Assembly: GCA_030693065.1 (NCBI GenBank)
Contig: JAUYBL010000021.1
Location: 39,901-103,900 of the forward strand
Direction of reading: 5' to 3'
DNA length: 64,000 nucleotides
From: Methylococcaceae bacterium
GTDB lineage: Bacteria; Pseudomonadota; Gammaproteobacteria; Methylococcales; Methylomonadaceae
Numbering within the stretch: position 1 is the first letter of the stretch; every line of letters starts with the position of its first letter. The translations under genes and the position numbers were made by a program. The notes beneath the pieces are model-generated. The model saw nothing but the letters and a program-made list of their open reading frames with translations, was not told where the DNA came from and made no database searches. This document shows positions 38,861-46,577 of the stretch, in pieces.

Positions 38861-39286
38861 ATGCAAGAGTCATGGCTTGAAGTGGGGGCGTTATTTGTGA
38901 GCGCCTTTATATCGTCGACAATCGCTCCGGGCGGATCAGAGGCTGTTCTGGCCTATATGGTAGCGGCAGGCCGCTATGATGTTGTGGAATTAATTATTGT
39001 CGCAACAGTGGGTAATACCTTGGGCGCGATGACAACATGGGGGCTAGGCATGTTGGCGGAAAAAAAGTTTCCAGTTGCTACGCTTTTATCCGAAAAGAAG
39101 CAAAAGGCACTGGGCATGGTTAAGTCAAAAGGAATTTGGACATTGCTTTTTTCTTGGCTACCCGTGATTGGTGACGGATTATGTTTTGCTGGTGGCTGGC
39201 TAAAACTGCCGCTCTTACCTGCAATAATAATGATCCTGGTAGGGAAATTAACAAGATACGTTGTGGTTGCGTGGGCATTCACCTGA
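38861..39286 (+). CDS. YqaA/DedA-like membrane protein
   Basis: A 141-residue membrane protein with about four hydrophobic segments and the YqaA-family pattern SSTIAPGGSEAVLAY, then VATVGNTLGAMTTWGLG and WLPVIGDGLCFAGGWLKLP. The relatives (SNARE-associated/VTT domain proteins) are implicated in lipid or ion handling, but the role of YqaA is unsettled. It starts eight bases after the terminator of the cupredoxin unit; a promoter was not identified. Confidence 0.82.
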   Translation: MQESWLEVGALFVSAFISSTIAPGGSEAVLAYMVAAGRYDVVELIIVATVGNTLGAMTTWGLGMLAEKKFPVATLLSEKKQKALGMVKSKGIWTLLFSWLPVIGDGLCFAGGWLKLPLLPAIIMILVGKLTRYVVVAWAFT

Positions 39287-39317
39287 GTCGTTACATTAAA
39301 TTGATTGGATCAAAAAT

Positions 39318-39491
39318 ATGAATGCTGTTTCTACGAAAGCCCGACTTAAGAGCGCTTTAATTTTAATTGTGTTTGCAGTTTTAGGCGTTGGTCCGGTGCC
39401 TATTACCAGTACAATTGGTCTATTTGTCGTCATCTTTAGGCCAAGATGGTTTAAACAGTTAGTTGATAATATTTATATTGATAAACATTGA
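39318..39491 (+). CDS. Very small membrane protein (57 residues)
   Basis: An open frame from ATG 39318 to TGA 39491 encodes a basic N-terminus (MNAVSTKARLKS), one hydrophobic segment of about 25-30 residues (ALILIVFAVLGVGPVPITST and on to IGLFVVIF), then RPRWFKQLVDNIYIDKH. The positive charges flanking one or two short helices are typical of a real membrane peptide. It is 31 bp after the YqaA-like gene and 71 bp before the next gene, in the same direction. Its ribosome site is weak (AAAAAT). Confidence 0.6.
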   Translation: MNAVSTKARLKSALILIVFAVLGVGPVPITSTIGLFVVIFRPRWFKQLVDNIYIDKH

Positions 39492-39562
39492 AATAGCAAG
39501 CCTGCCACTGGTTGTGTTAATTGCCTTAAATCCCTCACACTACAAATTCACAAGAGGTTATT

Positions 39563-40354
39563 TTGCTACGTCATTTTCCGAAAGTTAACGTTGCCTATGC
39601 GCACCGAAAACGGGATTATTTTATTGCCGCGTTTACGTTTTTTTGTGTTGCTGTCTGTCTTGTCAGTGACGCAACCGCAAGTCTGGAAAAACAAAATGCC
39701 TTAGGCGTCACCGGCTGGGTTTTTTTAGTTGGTTGGCTGCTTGGTGAAAACCGCGAAGTCAGAATGCAGGTGGTGATCGCAGTTATTTTTGCGACCATCG
39801 GCGAGCACTTTGCGTCACCTTTTATGGGGGGGTACACCTATCGCTTTGAAAATGTCCCCGCCTATGTACCGCCTGGTCATGGGTTAGTGTATTTGACTGC
39901 AGTGGCCCTGGGGCGCTCGGGTTTGTTTTTACGCCATGGACGCATTATTGCGGCGCTTGTGGTGTTGGTGTGCGGAGTATGGTCGCTTTGGGGTATCAGC
40001 GGCTTTGCCGAGCGTGGCGACGCGGTTGGCGCGTTACTCTTTTGTGTGTTTTTGGGGTATCTTTTTAAGGGCCGTTCGCCTATGGTATATCTCGCTGCTT
40101 TTTTTATAACCACCTGGTTAGAGCTTATTGGCACTGCGCTCAGTACTTGGAGCTGGGCCGTTATTGACCCGGTATTGGGCTTGCCACAAGGCAATCCTCC
40201 CAGTGGCGTGGCGGCTTGGTATTGTCTAGTCGATGCCGTTGCAATGGGCGGGGCGGGGCCATTATTAAAAGCGGCGAAAACACTGCGAGACCTGCTAACA
40301 ATTGGTAACGTCAAGAAGTTACTTATCAGAGTGCAGGTAACGAGTGAGAAGTAA
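39563..40354 (+). CDS. Multipass membrane protein of unknown function
   Basis: A 263-residue protein with seven or eight predicted membrane segments. Conserved-looking polar patches are E81-H82 (GEHFAS), a PPGHGLVY motif near 103-110, E187 in WLELIGT, and GNPPSGVAAWY near 210-220; these resemble a widespread uncharacterised family that includes mycobacterial proteins. It starts at TTG 39563, supported by the AGAGGT ribosome site six bases upstream. I can name no function. It lies between the small protein and the superoxide reductase-like gene. Confidence 0.75.
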   Translation: MLRHFPKVNVAYAHRKRDYFIAAFTFFCVAVCLVSDATASLEKQNALGVTGWVFLVGWLLGENREVRMQVVIAVIFATIGEHFASPFMGGYTYRFENVPAYVPPGHGLVYLTAVALGRSGLFLRHGRIIAALVVLVCGVWSLWGISGFAERGDAVGALLFCVFLGYLFKGRSPMVYLAAFFITTWLELIGTALSTWSWAVIDPVLGLPQGNPPSGVAAWYCLVDAVAMGGAGPLLKAAKTLRDLLTIGNVKKLLIRVQVTSEK

Positions 40355-40405
40355 TTTACCGGGTTTAAACAACTCGTCTTTTGGATGTAAAACAAGTGAG
40401 GCAAT

Positions 40406-40834
40406 ATGGAACGTCGTAATTTTATAAAGTTTACTGTCGCAGGATTAGGTGCAACTGTTGTTGCTCCATCTTTGGCATTAGCAGAACCAGCAAAATCACT
40501 ACCTGCTGGAGCGGATATTTTCTATACAAAAGATTCACCAGGACGCTGGAGCGGTAAAGTTGCCACGCATTTGCCGAGCATTCAGGTGGAGAAAGCGGAT
40601 GGTAAAGTCACTGTTAAAGTGATTACTGCTCATGAAGTTAAAGGCTATGAACACTATATAGTCAAACACGTTTTGCTTGATAAAGATTACAAATTCTTAA
40701 ATGAGTATTTGTTTGATCCCTCTAAGGATAAAGAGCCGGTATCTACATTTACCTTGGAAAACTACCAAGGAACAATTTACGCATTAAGTTTATGTAACAA
40801 GCATGATCTTTGGTTGAATAGTGCGGAGGTTTAA
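40406..40834 (+). CDS. Tat-exported superoxide reductase (desulfoferrodoxin)-like protein
   Basis: A 142-residue protein with a twin-arginine signal (ERRNFIKFTVAGLGA, cleaved near ALA at 24-26) and the Fe(His)4Cys site of superoxide reductases: H55 in THLPSI, H76 and H83 in TAHEVKGYEHYI, and C130 with H133 in SLCNKHDLW. Family members reduce superoxide to hydrogen peroxide. The spacing between the second and third histidines is seven, where six is usual. Most superoxide reductases are cytoplasmic and anaerobe-associated, so a periplasmic one in this cluster is notable. An electron donor is not encoded nearby, unless the cupredoxin serves. Confidence 0.85.
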   Translation: MERRNFIKFTVAGLGATVVAPSLALAEPAKSLPAGADIFYTKDSPGRWSGKVATHLPSIQVEKADGKVTVKVITAHEVKGYEHYIVKHVLLDKDYKFLNEYLFDPSKDKEPVSTFTLENYQGTIYALSLCNKHDLWLNSAEV

Positions 40835-40872
40835 CATTAACCGCCTTCAAACTACAGCAATGAGGCATGTGA

Positions 40873-42156
40873 ATGTCTGAAAGAATTGCTGACAACTTAA
40901 GTTGGTCAGCAATTCTCCAACTTTCAAAGTTGGAGCTTATTGGTACCAGTCTAATTATTCTTTCCTTTGCGTTATTGCCAATTGGCCGCGTAGTGGAAAT
41001 ATCAACCGCATTAATGGCACTAAGTGGGTTATTACTGATCTGTAAGAATCAGTCAAGGTTGGCATTGTTAAACAGCCAATCTGCAAAGTTTTTTTCAGTG
41101 CTATTTGCTTTAATTTGGTTGCCAATGCTTTTAAGCGTTATTGGCACCGAAACATTAAAGAATTCCGCTCTATTTAGTTTCAAATACCTGCGTTTTTTCT
41201 TTGCCGGGCTGTTTATTCTTAATTTATTAAAATCGTCGAAACTCCGCAATCTGGTGCTGGTCGGGATCAGTTTTACAGTGGCTCTCTGGCTTTTAGATAG
41301 CTTGTTGCAATGGATTATGGGCGTAGATTTATTGGGCAGGTCTTACATTGGTACTCGCTTAGCCGGGCCATTTAGCCACTTGACGTTGCCCGTTATTCTC
41401 AGTCTGTTTTTAACGCTAGTGCTTATTTTTACTAAACGTTATTTGCCTAACTATCTTTTTTACGCTTTGTTCCTTTTAAGTGTATTGATTTTATTTTTAG
41501 CGGGCAGTCGAGCGAGCTGGATAGCGCTGTTACTTGCAGGGGGGCTTTATAGCGGATATGTGTTCTTTAGAGCATCCAATAAGCCGATATTGATGTTTGT
41601 TTTACTTATAGTCGGAGCAATAACCGTTGGTACCACTGGATATTTAATAGACTCAGGATTTAAAGAGCGTATTGATAGTGCCAGTAAACTTTTCGCGGGT
41701 GATTACGAGTCTGTTAATCAAGCAACGTCTTTGCGTCTGCCGATTTGGGAAGTAGCAGCCAAAATGGCGCTGGATAACCCGTTAAATGGCGTCGGTGTCA
41801 GGGGCTTTCGACATCAATACAATGCCTATGCGGGACCAAATGATCCCTTTAAAGCTACTGGTGGTGCTATGCACCCACATTTTTTCCTGCTGGAAGTTTT
41901 TGTTGAAGCAGGGGTAATAGGATTTCTAGGGTTGTTGACGATTACGGTATTGTTGGTCAGATTGGCTTGGAAAAATCGGTATCAATGGACACCGTTACAG
42001 GCAGGTTCAGCAATTACTATCGCAGTTACCTTTTTTCCATTCAATACACATGTTTCTTTGTATGGAAGTTTTTATAGTCAAATTGCCTGGTTAGCGACTG
42101 CTATTGCCTGTGCCTGGTTATTTGATCGGCAATCTTCCAAACGTAAAAAAATATGA
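40873..42156 (+). CDS. O-antigen ligase/polymerase-family membrane protein
   Basis: A 427-residue polytopic protein with about 10-12 membrane segments, of the Wzy/WaaL family. Family signatures are the AGSRASWIALLLAGG segment and, in the long periplasmic loop, PLNGVGVRGFRHQYNAY and a HPHFFLLEVFVEAGVIGFLG segment with the functional histidines. It probably attaches O-polysaccharide to lipid A core or polymerises repeats. It overlaps the next glycosyltransferase by ATGA and starts 38 bp after the superoxide reductase-like gene. Confidence 0.88.
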   Translation: MSERIADNLSWSAILQLSKLELIGTSLIILSFALLPIGRVVEISTALMALSGLLLICKNQSRLALLNSQSAKFFSVLFALIWLPMLLSVIGTETLKNSALFSFKYLRFFFAGLFILNLLKSSKLRNLVLVGISFTVALWLLDSLLQWIMGVDLLGRSYIGTRLAGPFSHLTLPVILSLFLTLVLIFTKRYLPNYLFYALFLLSVLILFLAGSRASWIALLLAGGLYSGYVFFRASNKPILMFVLLIVGAITVGTTGYLIDSGFKERIDSASKLFAGDYESVNQATSLRLPIWEVAAKMALDNPLNGVGVRGFRHQYNAYAGPNDPFKATGGAMHPHFFLLEVFVEAGVIGFLGLLTITVLLVRLAWKNRYQWTPLQAGSAITIAVTFFPFNTHVSLYGSFYSQIAWLATAIACAWLFDRQSSKRKKI

Positions 42157-43175
42157 AAATTTGCCAAATAGTTGCAAGCTCGGGTGCTGGGGGCCTTGAA
42201 AAACATGTGTTTGAGCTATGTAACGAATTGGCTCAAACCGAAGACGTCACCCTAATTGCGCCAATAGAAATGCAGCAACATCTGTCAGATAAGGTGCGGT
42301 TTATCCCCTTAAATTTCAGCCGCAGTCGATACAATCCTTTGTTGCTTTGGGAGTTGCTGACGATCTTGCGTAAAGGTAATTACGATATTATCCATGGCCA
42401 AGCCAATAAGGCGGTGAGTGTTTTGGCAACATTACAACGCTATGTGTCGGGAAAAATAGTCGGCACCATTCATAACAGCCACGCAAAAAAAGGCAGAATT
42501 TTCAGCAAAATAAAGCATGTTATTGCTGTGAGTAAAGAAGCTGCTGGTAGAGTAACGGGTGATCTAAACGTATCTATTGTTTACAACGGTATTCAAGAAA
42601 TTTCAGCTGGACAGGGCTATTCCAAGGAGCAACTTTGCGAGCAGTTTAAGCTGAATAATCAACGGCCTTTACTCTGTGCTATCGGCCGGTTGGTGAGCGC
42701 CAAGGGTTTTGATTTATTAATAGCGGCGTTGCCCAATGTGGATGTGAATCTGCTGATTATTGGCGATGGGCAATTAAAAGCAGAATTGCAGCACCAAATC
42801 GATAGCTTGTTATTACAATCCCGGGTGGTGTTGACTGGGCGTAGAGAAGATGTGGCTGATATTCTTAAAGGTGTGGATGGCGTTGTTATTTCGTCAAGAA
42901 ATGAGGGCTTTTCGTATGTATTCGCCGAGGCAATGTTGCTGAAAAAGCCGGTTCTTTCAACTGATGTTCCTGTTGCGAATGAATTTCTTAGTGCTGAATT
43001 GCTGATGGATAAAGATGCCTCATCAATAGCGCAAAAAATAACACACTACGCGTTGAATCTACCTGTGTGGATAGAGCGGACACAGCCTGCATTTGCAGCA
43101 ACAGAAGGCCAATTTACACTTGCCGCAATGGTTAATAATACATTGGCGGTATACAAAAACATCCTTGCCAGGTGA
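42153..43175 (+). CDS. Glycosyltransferase family 4 (lipopolysaccharide core or O-antigen)
   Basis: A 340-residue GT-B enzyme. The N-terminal fold starts ICQIVASSGAGGLEKHVFELC, with the glycine-rich donor-side loop; the C-terminal nucleotide-sugar domain has AIGRLVSAKGFDLLI and the ExxxEx7 motif region SSRNEGFSYVFAEAMLLKKP. Its substrate is unknown. It is translationally coupled to the O-antigen ligase-like gene, so it likely builds a cell-surface glycan. Confidence 0.9.
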   Translation: MKICQIVASSGAGGLEKHVFELCNELAQTEDVTLIAPIEMQQHLSDKVRFIPLNFSRSRYNPLLLWELLTILRKGNYDIIHGQANKAVSVLATLQRYVSGKIVGTIHNSHAKKGRIFSKIKHVIAVSKEAAGRVTGDLNVSIVYNGIQEISAGQGYSKEQLCEQFKLNNQRPLLCAIGRLVSAKGFDLLIAALPNVDVNLLIIGDGQLKAELQHQIDSLLLQSRVVLTGRREDVADILKGVDGVVISSRNEGFSYVFAEAMLLKKPVLSTDVPVANEFLSAELLMDKDASSIAQKITHYALNLPVWIERTQPAFAATEGQFTLAAMVNNTLAVYKNILAR

Positions 43176-43220
43176 GATTTACTTGAACCACTTGCTAGGC
43201 TTTCTTCTCAAGGTGTCAAA

Positions 43221-43934
43221 ATGGTAAATGTAATTTGTATTAAATGGGGCGATCTCTACGGCCCCGAGTTTGTTAACAAGCTTTATTCGATGGTTAAGCG
43301 AAACATAACCCGCGAATTTCGGTTTGTCTGTATTACCGATGACGTTAATGGTATTGACGCAAGCATCGAAACGCTACCCATCCCAGAAATTTGCATGCCT
43401 GCCGACAGGCCCAGATCCGGCTGGAAAAAGCTGACGGTGTTCAGCGAGCAATTGGGTGATTTATCCGGAAAAACCCTGTTTCTTGATCTTGATGTGGTCA
43501 TCGTTGACAACATCGATGCACTCTTTGATTATTCCGAAAAATTTACCATTATCGAAAACTGGACCCAGAAAGGCCGGGGTATTGGTAATTCTTCGGTGTT
43601 TTGTTACCGGATAGGCGAGCATGTCGACGTGCTTAAACACTACGAAGAGCATATGGACGATGTTATCAACGAGTACGGAAACGAGCAGATTTATTTGTCT
43701 AAAAGAATCGGCGACATCAACTATTGGCCTGAACAATGGTGCCGCAGCTTTAAGTTTCACTCCATACCCAAAGGATTTTTGCGTTATTTTTTGACGCCGA
43801 AAATACCGGAAGGCTGCAAAATACTGGCTTTTCACGGACACCCTAATCCGGATCAAGCGGCTGTCGGCAATTATGGTGGCCGGATATTGAAATATTTTAA
43901 GCCTGCCCGGTGGATTGAAAAATATTGGGCTTAA
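43221..43934 (+). CDS. Glycosyltransferase of GT-A type
   Basis: A 237-residue protein beginning MVNVICIKWGDLYGPEFVNK, with an LFLDLDVVIVD motif (about residues 93-103) that gives a DxD metal site, followed by a GNSSVFCYR segment and a C-terminal histidine motif (AFHGHPNPD). It resembles bacterial proteins distantly related to GT8/GT-A transferases. It is the third gene of the lipopolysaccharide-type unit and ends five bases from the convergent minus-strand transferase. Confidence 0.8.
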   Translation: MVNVICIKWGDLYGPEFVNKLYSMVKRNITREFRFVCITDDVNGIDASIETLPIPEICMPADRPRSGWKKLTVFSEQLGDLSGKTLFLDLDVVIVDNIDALFDYSEKFTIIENWTQKGRGIGNSSVFCYRIGEHVDVLKHYEEHMDDVINEYGNEQIYLSKRIGDINYWPEQWCRSFKFHSIPKGFLRYFLTPKIPEGCKILAFHGHPNPDQAAVGNYGGRILKYFKPARWIEKYWA

Positions 43935-43939
43935 AGCGA

Positions 43940-45076
43940 TTAGCCGAGGATGTTGTGGCTCGATTGCATGACATCCTCATAAACACTAAGCGTTTTAGCG
44001 CACATATTGTCCAGAGTAAAACACTGATTAGCTTTTACAGTCGGTTGGGATAATAAAAAATCGCTTATCTTGGCGCTCGTCATGGCCACATCCCCAACAG
44101 CTATTTTTCCTTGCGGAAATAACTCATTTAATTGTTCCTCTACGCCACCGTGGGCATAACCTACCACCGGAATGCCCATGCTTAGTGCTTCAGTAGCGGT
44201 GCGGCCGAAAGATTCAGGGATTTTTGACAGTGATAACACCACGCGTGACACTGCCAAAATATTTTGTAAATCCGCACGGTGACCGGTAAAAGTTATGTCC
44301 TTTTCAAGGCCATGCGCTGCAATCAGATCAGCCAGTTCTTGTTGATAGCGAGTTTGTTTAGGATGGGCTTCACCCACGATTAGACCATGTACTGCTACGC
44401 CCGATTGGCGTAACTTCGCCATTATCATAATAAAATCTTCAATACCTTTGCGGCGGGTCAAGCGACCGGGCAATGTCAGCAAGGCAATCTCTTTAGTTTG
44501 CGGGAATTGCTCAAACCATTGTTCAAGCCAGCGTTCGTCAGGACGGTAACCTGGATAATAGTCACGAGTATCGACTCCCCGATGAATGACGCGAATTTTA
44601 CTGGCATCCACCGTCGGATAAGACCTTAAGATATATTCCTTCATCATCTCCGAGACGGTAATGACGCGTTCGCCGCAGGTCATGATCTGGCTATAACGAT
44701 TAACGGAATGCTGACCATGGAAAGTGGTTATTAGTCGCGGTCTTGATGCTGTCGGCAAGCTAAGCCAAGCCAGATAACCCACCCAAGCAGGCAGGCGAGA
44801 GCGGAAATGCAGAATATCCGGGCGAAGCTCTAAAAATAACTTTCTAAGCCAGAAAATTTGCCGCAGGGTCGATAGTTTTTTGGCGCCAATATCAGCCTCA
44901 ATGTGCTCACTGCCTTCTTTAATTAGTTGTTCGACCATGCGGCCGCCAGCCGAAATCACGATGGAGCGATGGCCTTGTTGCACCAGATATTTACCGATTT
45001 CCAGAGTGCCGCGCTCGACACCGCCGCCATTGAGAGCAGGTAAGAGTTGAATAACGGTAAGTGGCTTGGCTGTCAT
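43940..45076 (-). CDS. Glycosyltransferase family 4
   Basis: A 378-residue GT-B transferase: LPALNGGGVERGTLEIGKYL at the N-terminus, LPGRLTRRKGIEDFI in the C-terminal half, and the conserved SKIPESFGRTATEALSMG motif with the acidic catalytic residue. It overlaps the ELM1-like gene by ATGA and is last in the minus-strand unit from smpB. It is probably involved in lipopolysaccharide or exopolysaccharide synthesis; the sugar is unknown. Confidence 0.9.
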   Translation of the reverse strand: MTAKPLTVIQLLPALNGGGVERGTLEIGKYLVQQGHRSIVISAGGRMVEQLIKEGSEHIEADIGAKKLSTLRQIFWLRKLFLELRPDILHFRSRLPAWVGYLAWLSLPTASRPRLITTFHGQHSVNRYSQIMTCGERVITVSEMMKEYILRSYPTVDASKIRVIHRGVDTRDYYPGYRPDERWLEQWFEQFPQTKEIALLTLPGRLTRRKGIEDFIMIMAKLRQSGVAVHGLIVGEAHPKQTRYQQELADLIAAHGLEKDITFTGHRADLQNILAVSRVVLSLSKIPESFGRTATEALSMGIPVVGYAHGGVEEQLNELFPQGKIAVGDVAMTSAKISDFLLSQPTVKANQCFTLDNMCAKTLSVYEDVMQSSHNILG

Positions 45077-45993
45077 AATAAAAAATCCTTAAGAATTAAC
45101 TCTGCGCAACGATCGGCTTCATTAAGTTGCACGGGGCGCGGCTTTATTGCCGGATGTTTGAGCCAGTCGCTGTAGCGGAATAACAACGCGTCTTGCAGTA
45201 ACGATTTGATACCTTGCTGCAAACGGCCCGGCTTGATAATCGGCACTTCCAGCAAGCCGGTTGTTGCTCCGGCCGTTAGCGCCTCATAAATCATCGATAC
45301 GCTATCTTCTGTCACCCACACACGCCCAGTATCGCTAAGTTGTTGAGGCAACCAGCTGGGGGGGCATTCTGTATGTGGGGTGATGGTTAAGTTTTTAGGT
45401 TCGGTTGGAAGATAGGCAAGGAAATCTTCTGGTGTGCGGCGCGAGGTGGTTAATTGCCAGTCTAATTTAGGGTAAGCCGAAAGAATGGCGGTGATTTGCT
45501 CAGCCAGCTGTTGATTATTCCAGCCGTAATGTTTGGAAGGCCCGCCGATCAAAAATAGGCCTTTGCGCGCATTTTTTTGCTGCCCGGGTTTGATTTGATT
45601 GATAACTCCGCGCGTAGTAATGACATTGGCTTGGCTGTGCAGACCGTCATGTTCGGGTATTAAGGCTAAATCGAACCAGCTGAGAGGCAAACTGGGCTTC
45701 ATTAATACCACCGTTTTTACGCCAAATAACCAGCGGCTTAACAGCAGGTATTTATGGGTAGTGTGGCCGGCGCCGAGAATAAGATCAGGCGCATGCACTT
45801 TATAGTGTTGGCGCAATTCTTTTAGCTTTTGCCAAAAACTTCCATCCACCTGCAGCCAGTTGCTGTTTACTGTGCGTCGGGTTGAAAGTGCATTGATTAG
45901 CCCCTGTAACTGGTTGCGGTGACCGGGCTTGTTATCGGTAAAACACCAGATATTTAGCGGTTGTGCAGACGGGCGACCAGGTTGGCGATTCAT
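45073..45993 (-). CDS. ELM1/DUF1022-family protein
   Basis: A 306-residue protein of the family of plant mitochondrial fission protein ELM1, which in bacteria is a glycosyltransferase-like (GT-B) protein of unsettled function. It has NIWCFTDNKPGHRNQLQGL, GAGHTTHKYLLL and the C-terminal VWVTEDSVSMIYEALTAG motif typical of the family. Its coupling to a GT4 gene points to a role in surface glycan synthesis here, not to anything mitochondrial. It starts five bases after the MnmM-like gene. Confidence 0.82.
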   Translation of the reverse strand: MNRQPGRPSAQPLNIWCFTDNKPGHRNQLQGLINALSTRRTVNSNWLQVDGSFWQKLKELRQHYKVHAPDLILGAGHTTHKYLLLSRWLFGVKTVVLMKPSLPLSWFDLALIPEHDGLHSQANVITTRGVINQIKPGQQKNARKGLFLIGGPSKHYGWNNQQLAEQITAILSAYPKLDWQLTTSRRTPEDFLAYLPTEPKNLTITPHTECPPSWLPQQLSDTGRVWVTEDSVSMIYEALTAGATTGLLEVPIIKPGRLQQGIKSLLQDALLFRYSDWLKHPAIKPRPVQLNEADRCAELILKDFLL

Positions 45994-45998
45994 ACTGT

Positions 45999-46577
45999 TC
46001 AGTTGAGCTTACTGATTACAAACAATCTGGGCGCTGAGACGCTGTCGGTATTGCTGTAATGGGTGTCGAAGTTAAATTGCCGGTTATCTAATTGTTCGCA
46101 CCACCGGCTGACTTGCTCGGTTTCCTGGTCGCCGCCTTGATGGCCGGGATAGGCGAGCAGGGTGATGAGGCCGCGCGGGGACAATAATCGGATGGCGGCA
46201 GTCAGGGCTGATAGCGTGGAGTCTGTTTGAGTAATGACGGTTTTATCGCCGCCGGGTAGGTAGCCCAGATTAAACATGATGGCGCTGATATAGCCATGCT
46301 GAGCTTCGGGAATATGCTTAGCCATATCGGCGTGACTCGCCTGAATTAAACTGACACGATCTTGCAGATTGGCTTGCTGGCATTTTTCCTGGGCTGCTTG
46401 CAGTGCCGCGTGTTGTATATCAAAGCCGAATACCTTGCCCGTCTCCCCGACTTGTTCTGCCAAAAATAGGGTGTCATAGCCGTTGCCGACGGTGGCATCA
46501 ATGGCGATGTCGCCGGGCTGTAGTCTTTCGGCGAGTAAGTCGTGGGCTACATTAACCAGCGTAATGCGTGTTTTCAT
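45999..46577 (-). CDS. MnmM (YtqB)-like SAM-dependent tRNA methyltransferase
   Basis: A 192-residue class I methyltransferase with the YtqB/MnmM signature: IDATVGNGYDTLFLAEQVG as motif I, VFGFDIQHAAL, and the diagnostic IMFNLGYLPGGDKTVITQ segment. Bacillus MnmM methylates nm5s2U34 to mnm5s2U34 in tRNA; the equivalent step in E. coli is done by a domain of MnmC. Its start overlaps the preceding DAO-family gene by 26 bp. Assignment to tRNA modification is by family; other targets are possible. Confidence 0.8.
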   Translation of the reverse strand: MKTRITLVNVAHDLLAERLQPGDIAIDATVGNGYDTLFLAEQVGETGKVFGFDIQHAALQAAQEKCQQANLQDRVSLIQASHADMAKHIPEAQHGYISAIMFNLGYLPGGDKTVITQTDSTLSALTAAIRLLSPRGLITLLAYPGHQGGDQETEQVSRWCEQLDNRQFNFDTHYSNTDSVSAPRLFVISKLN

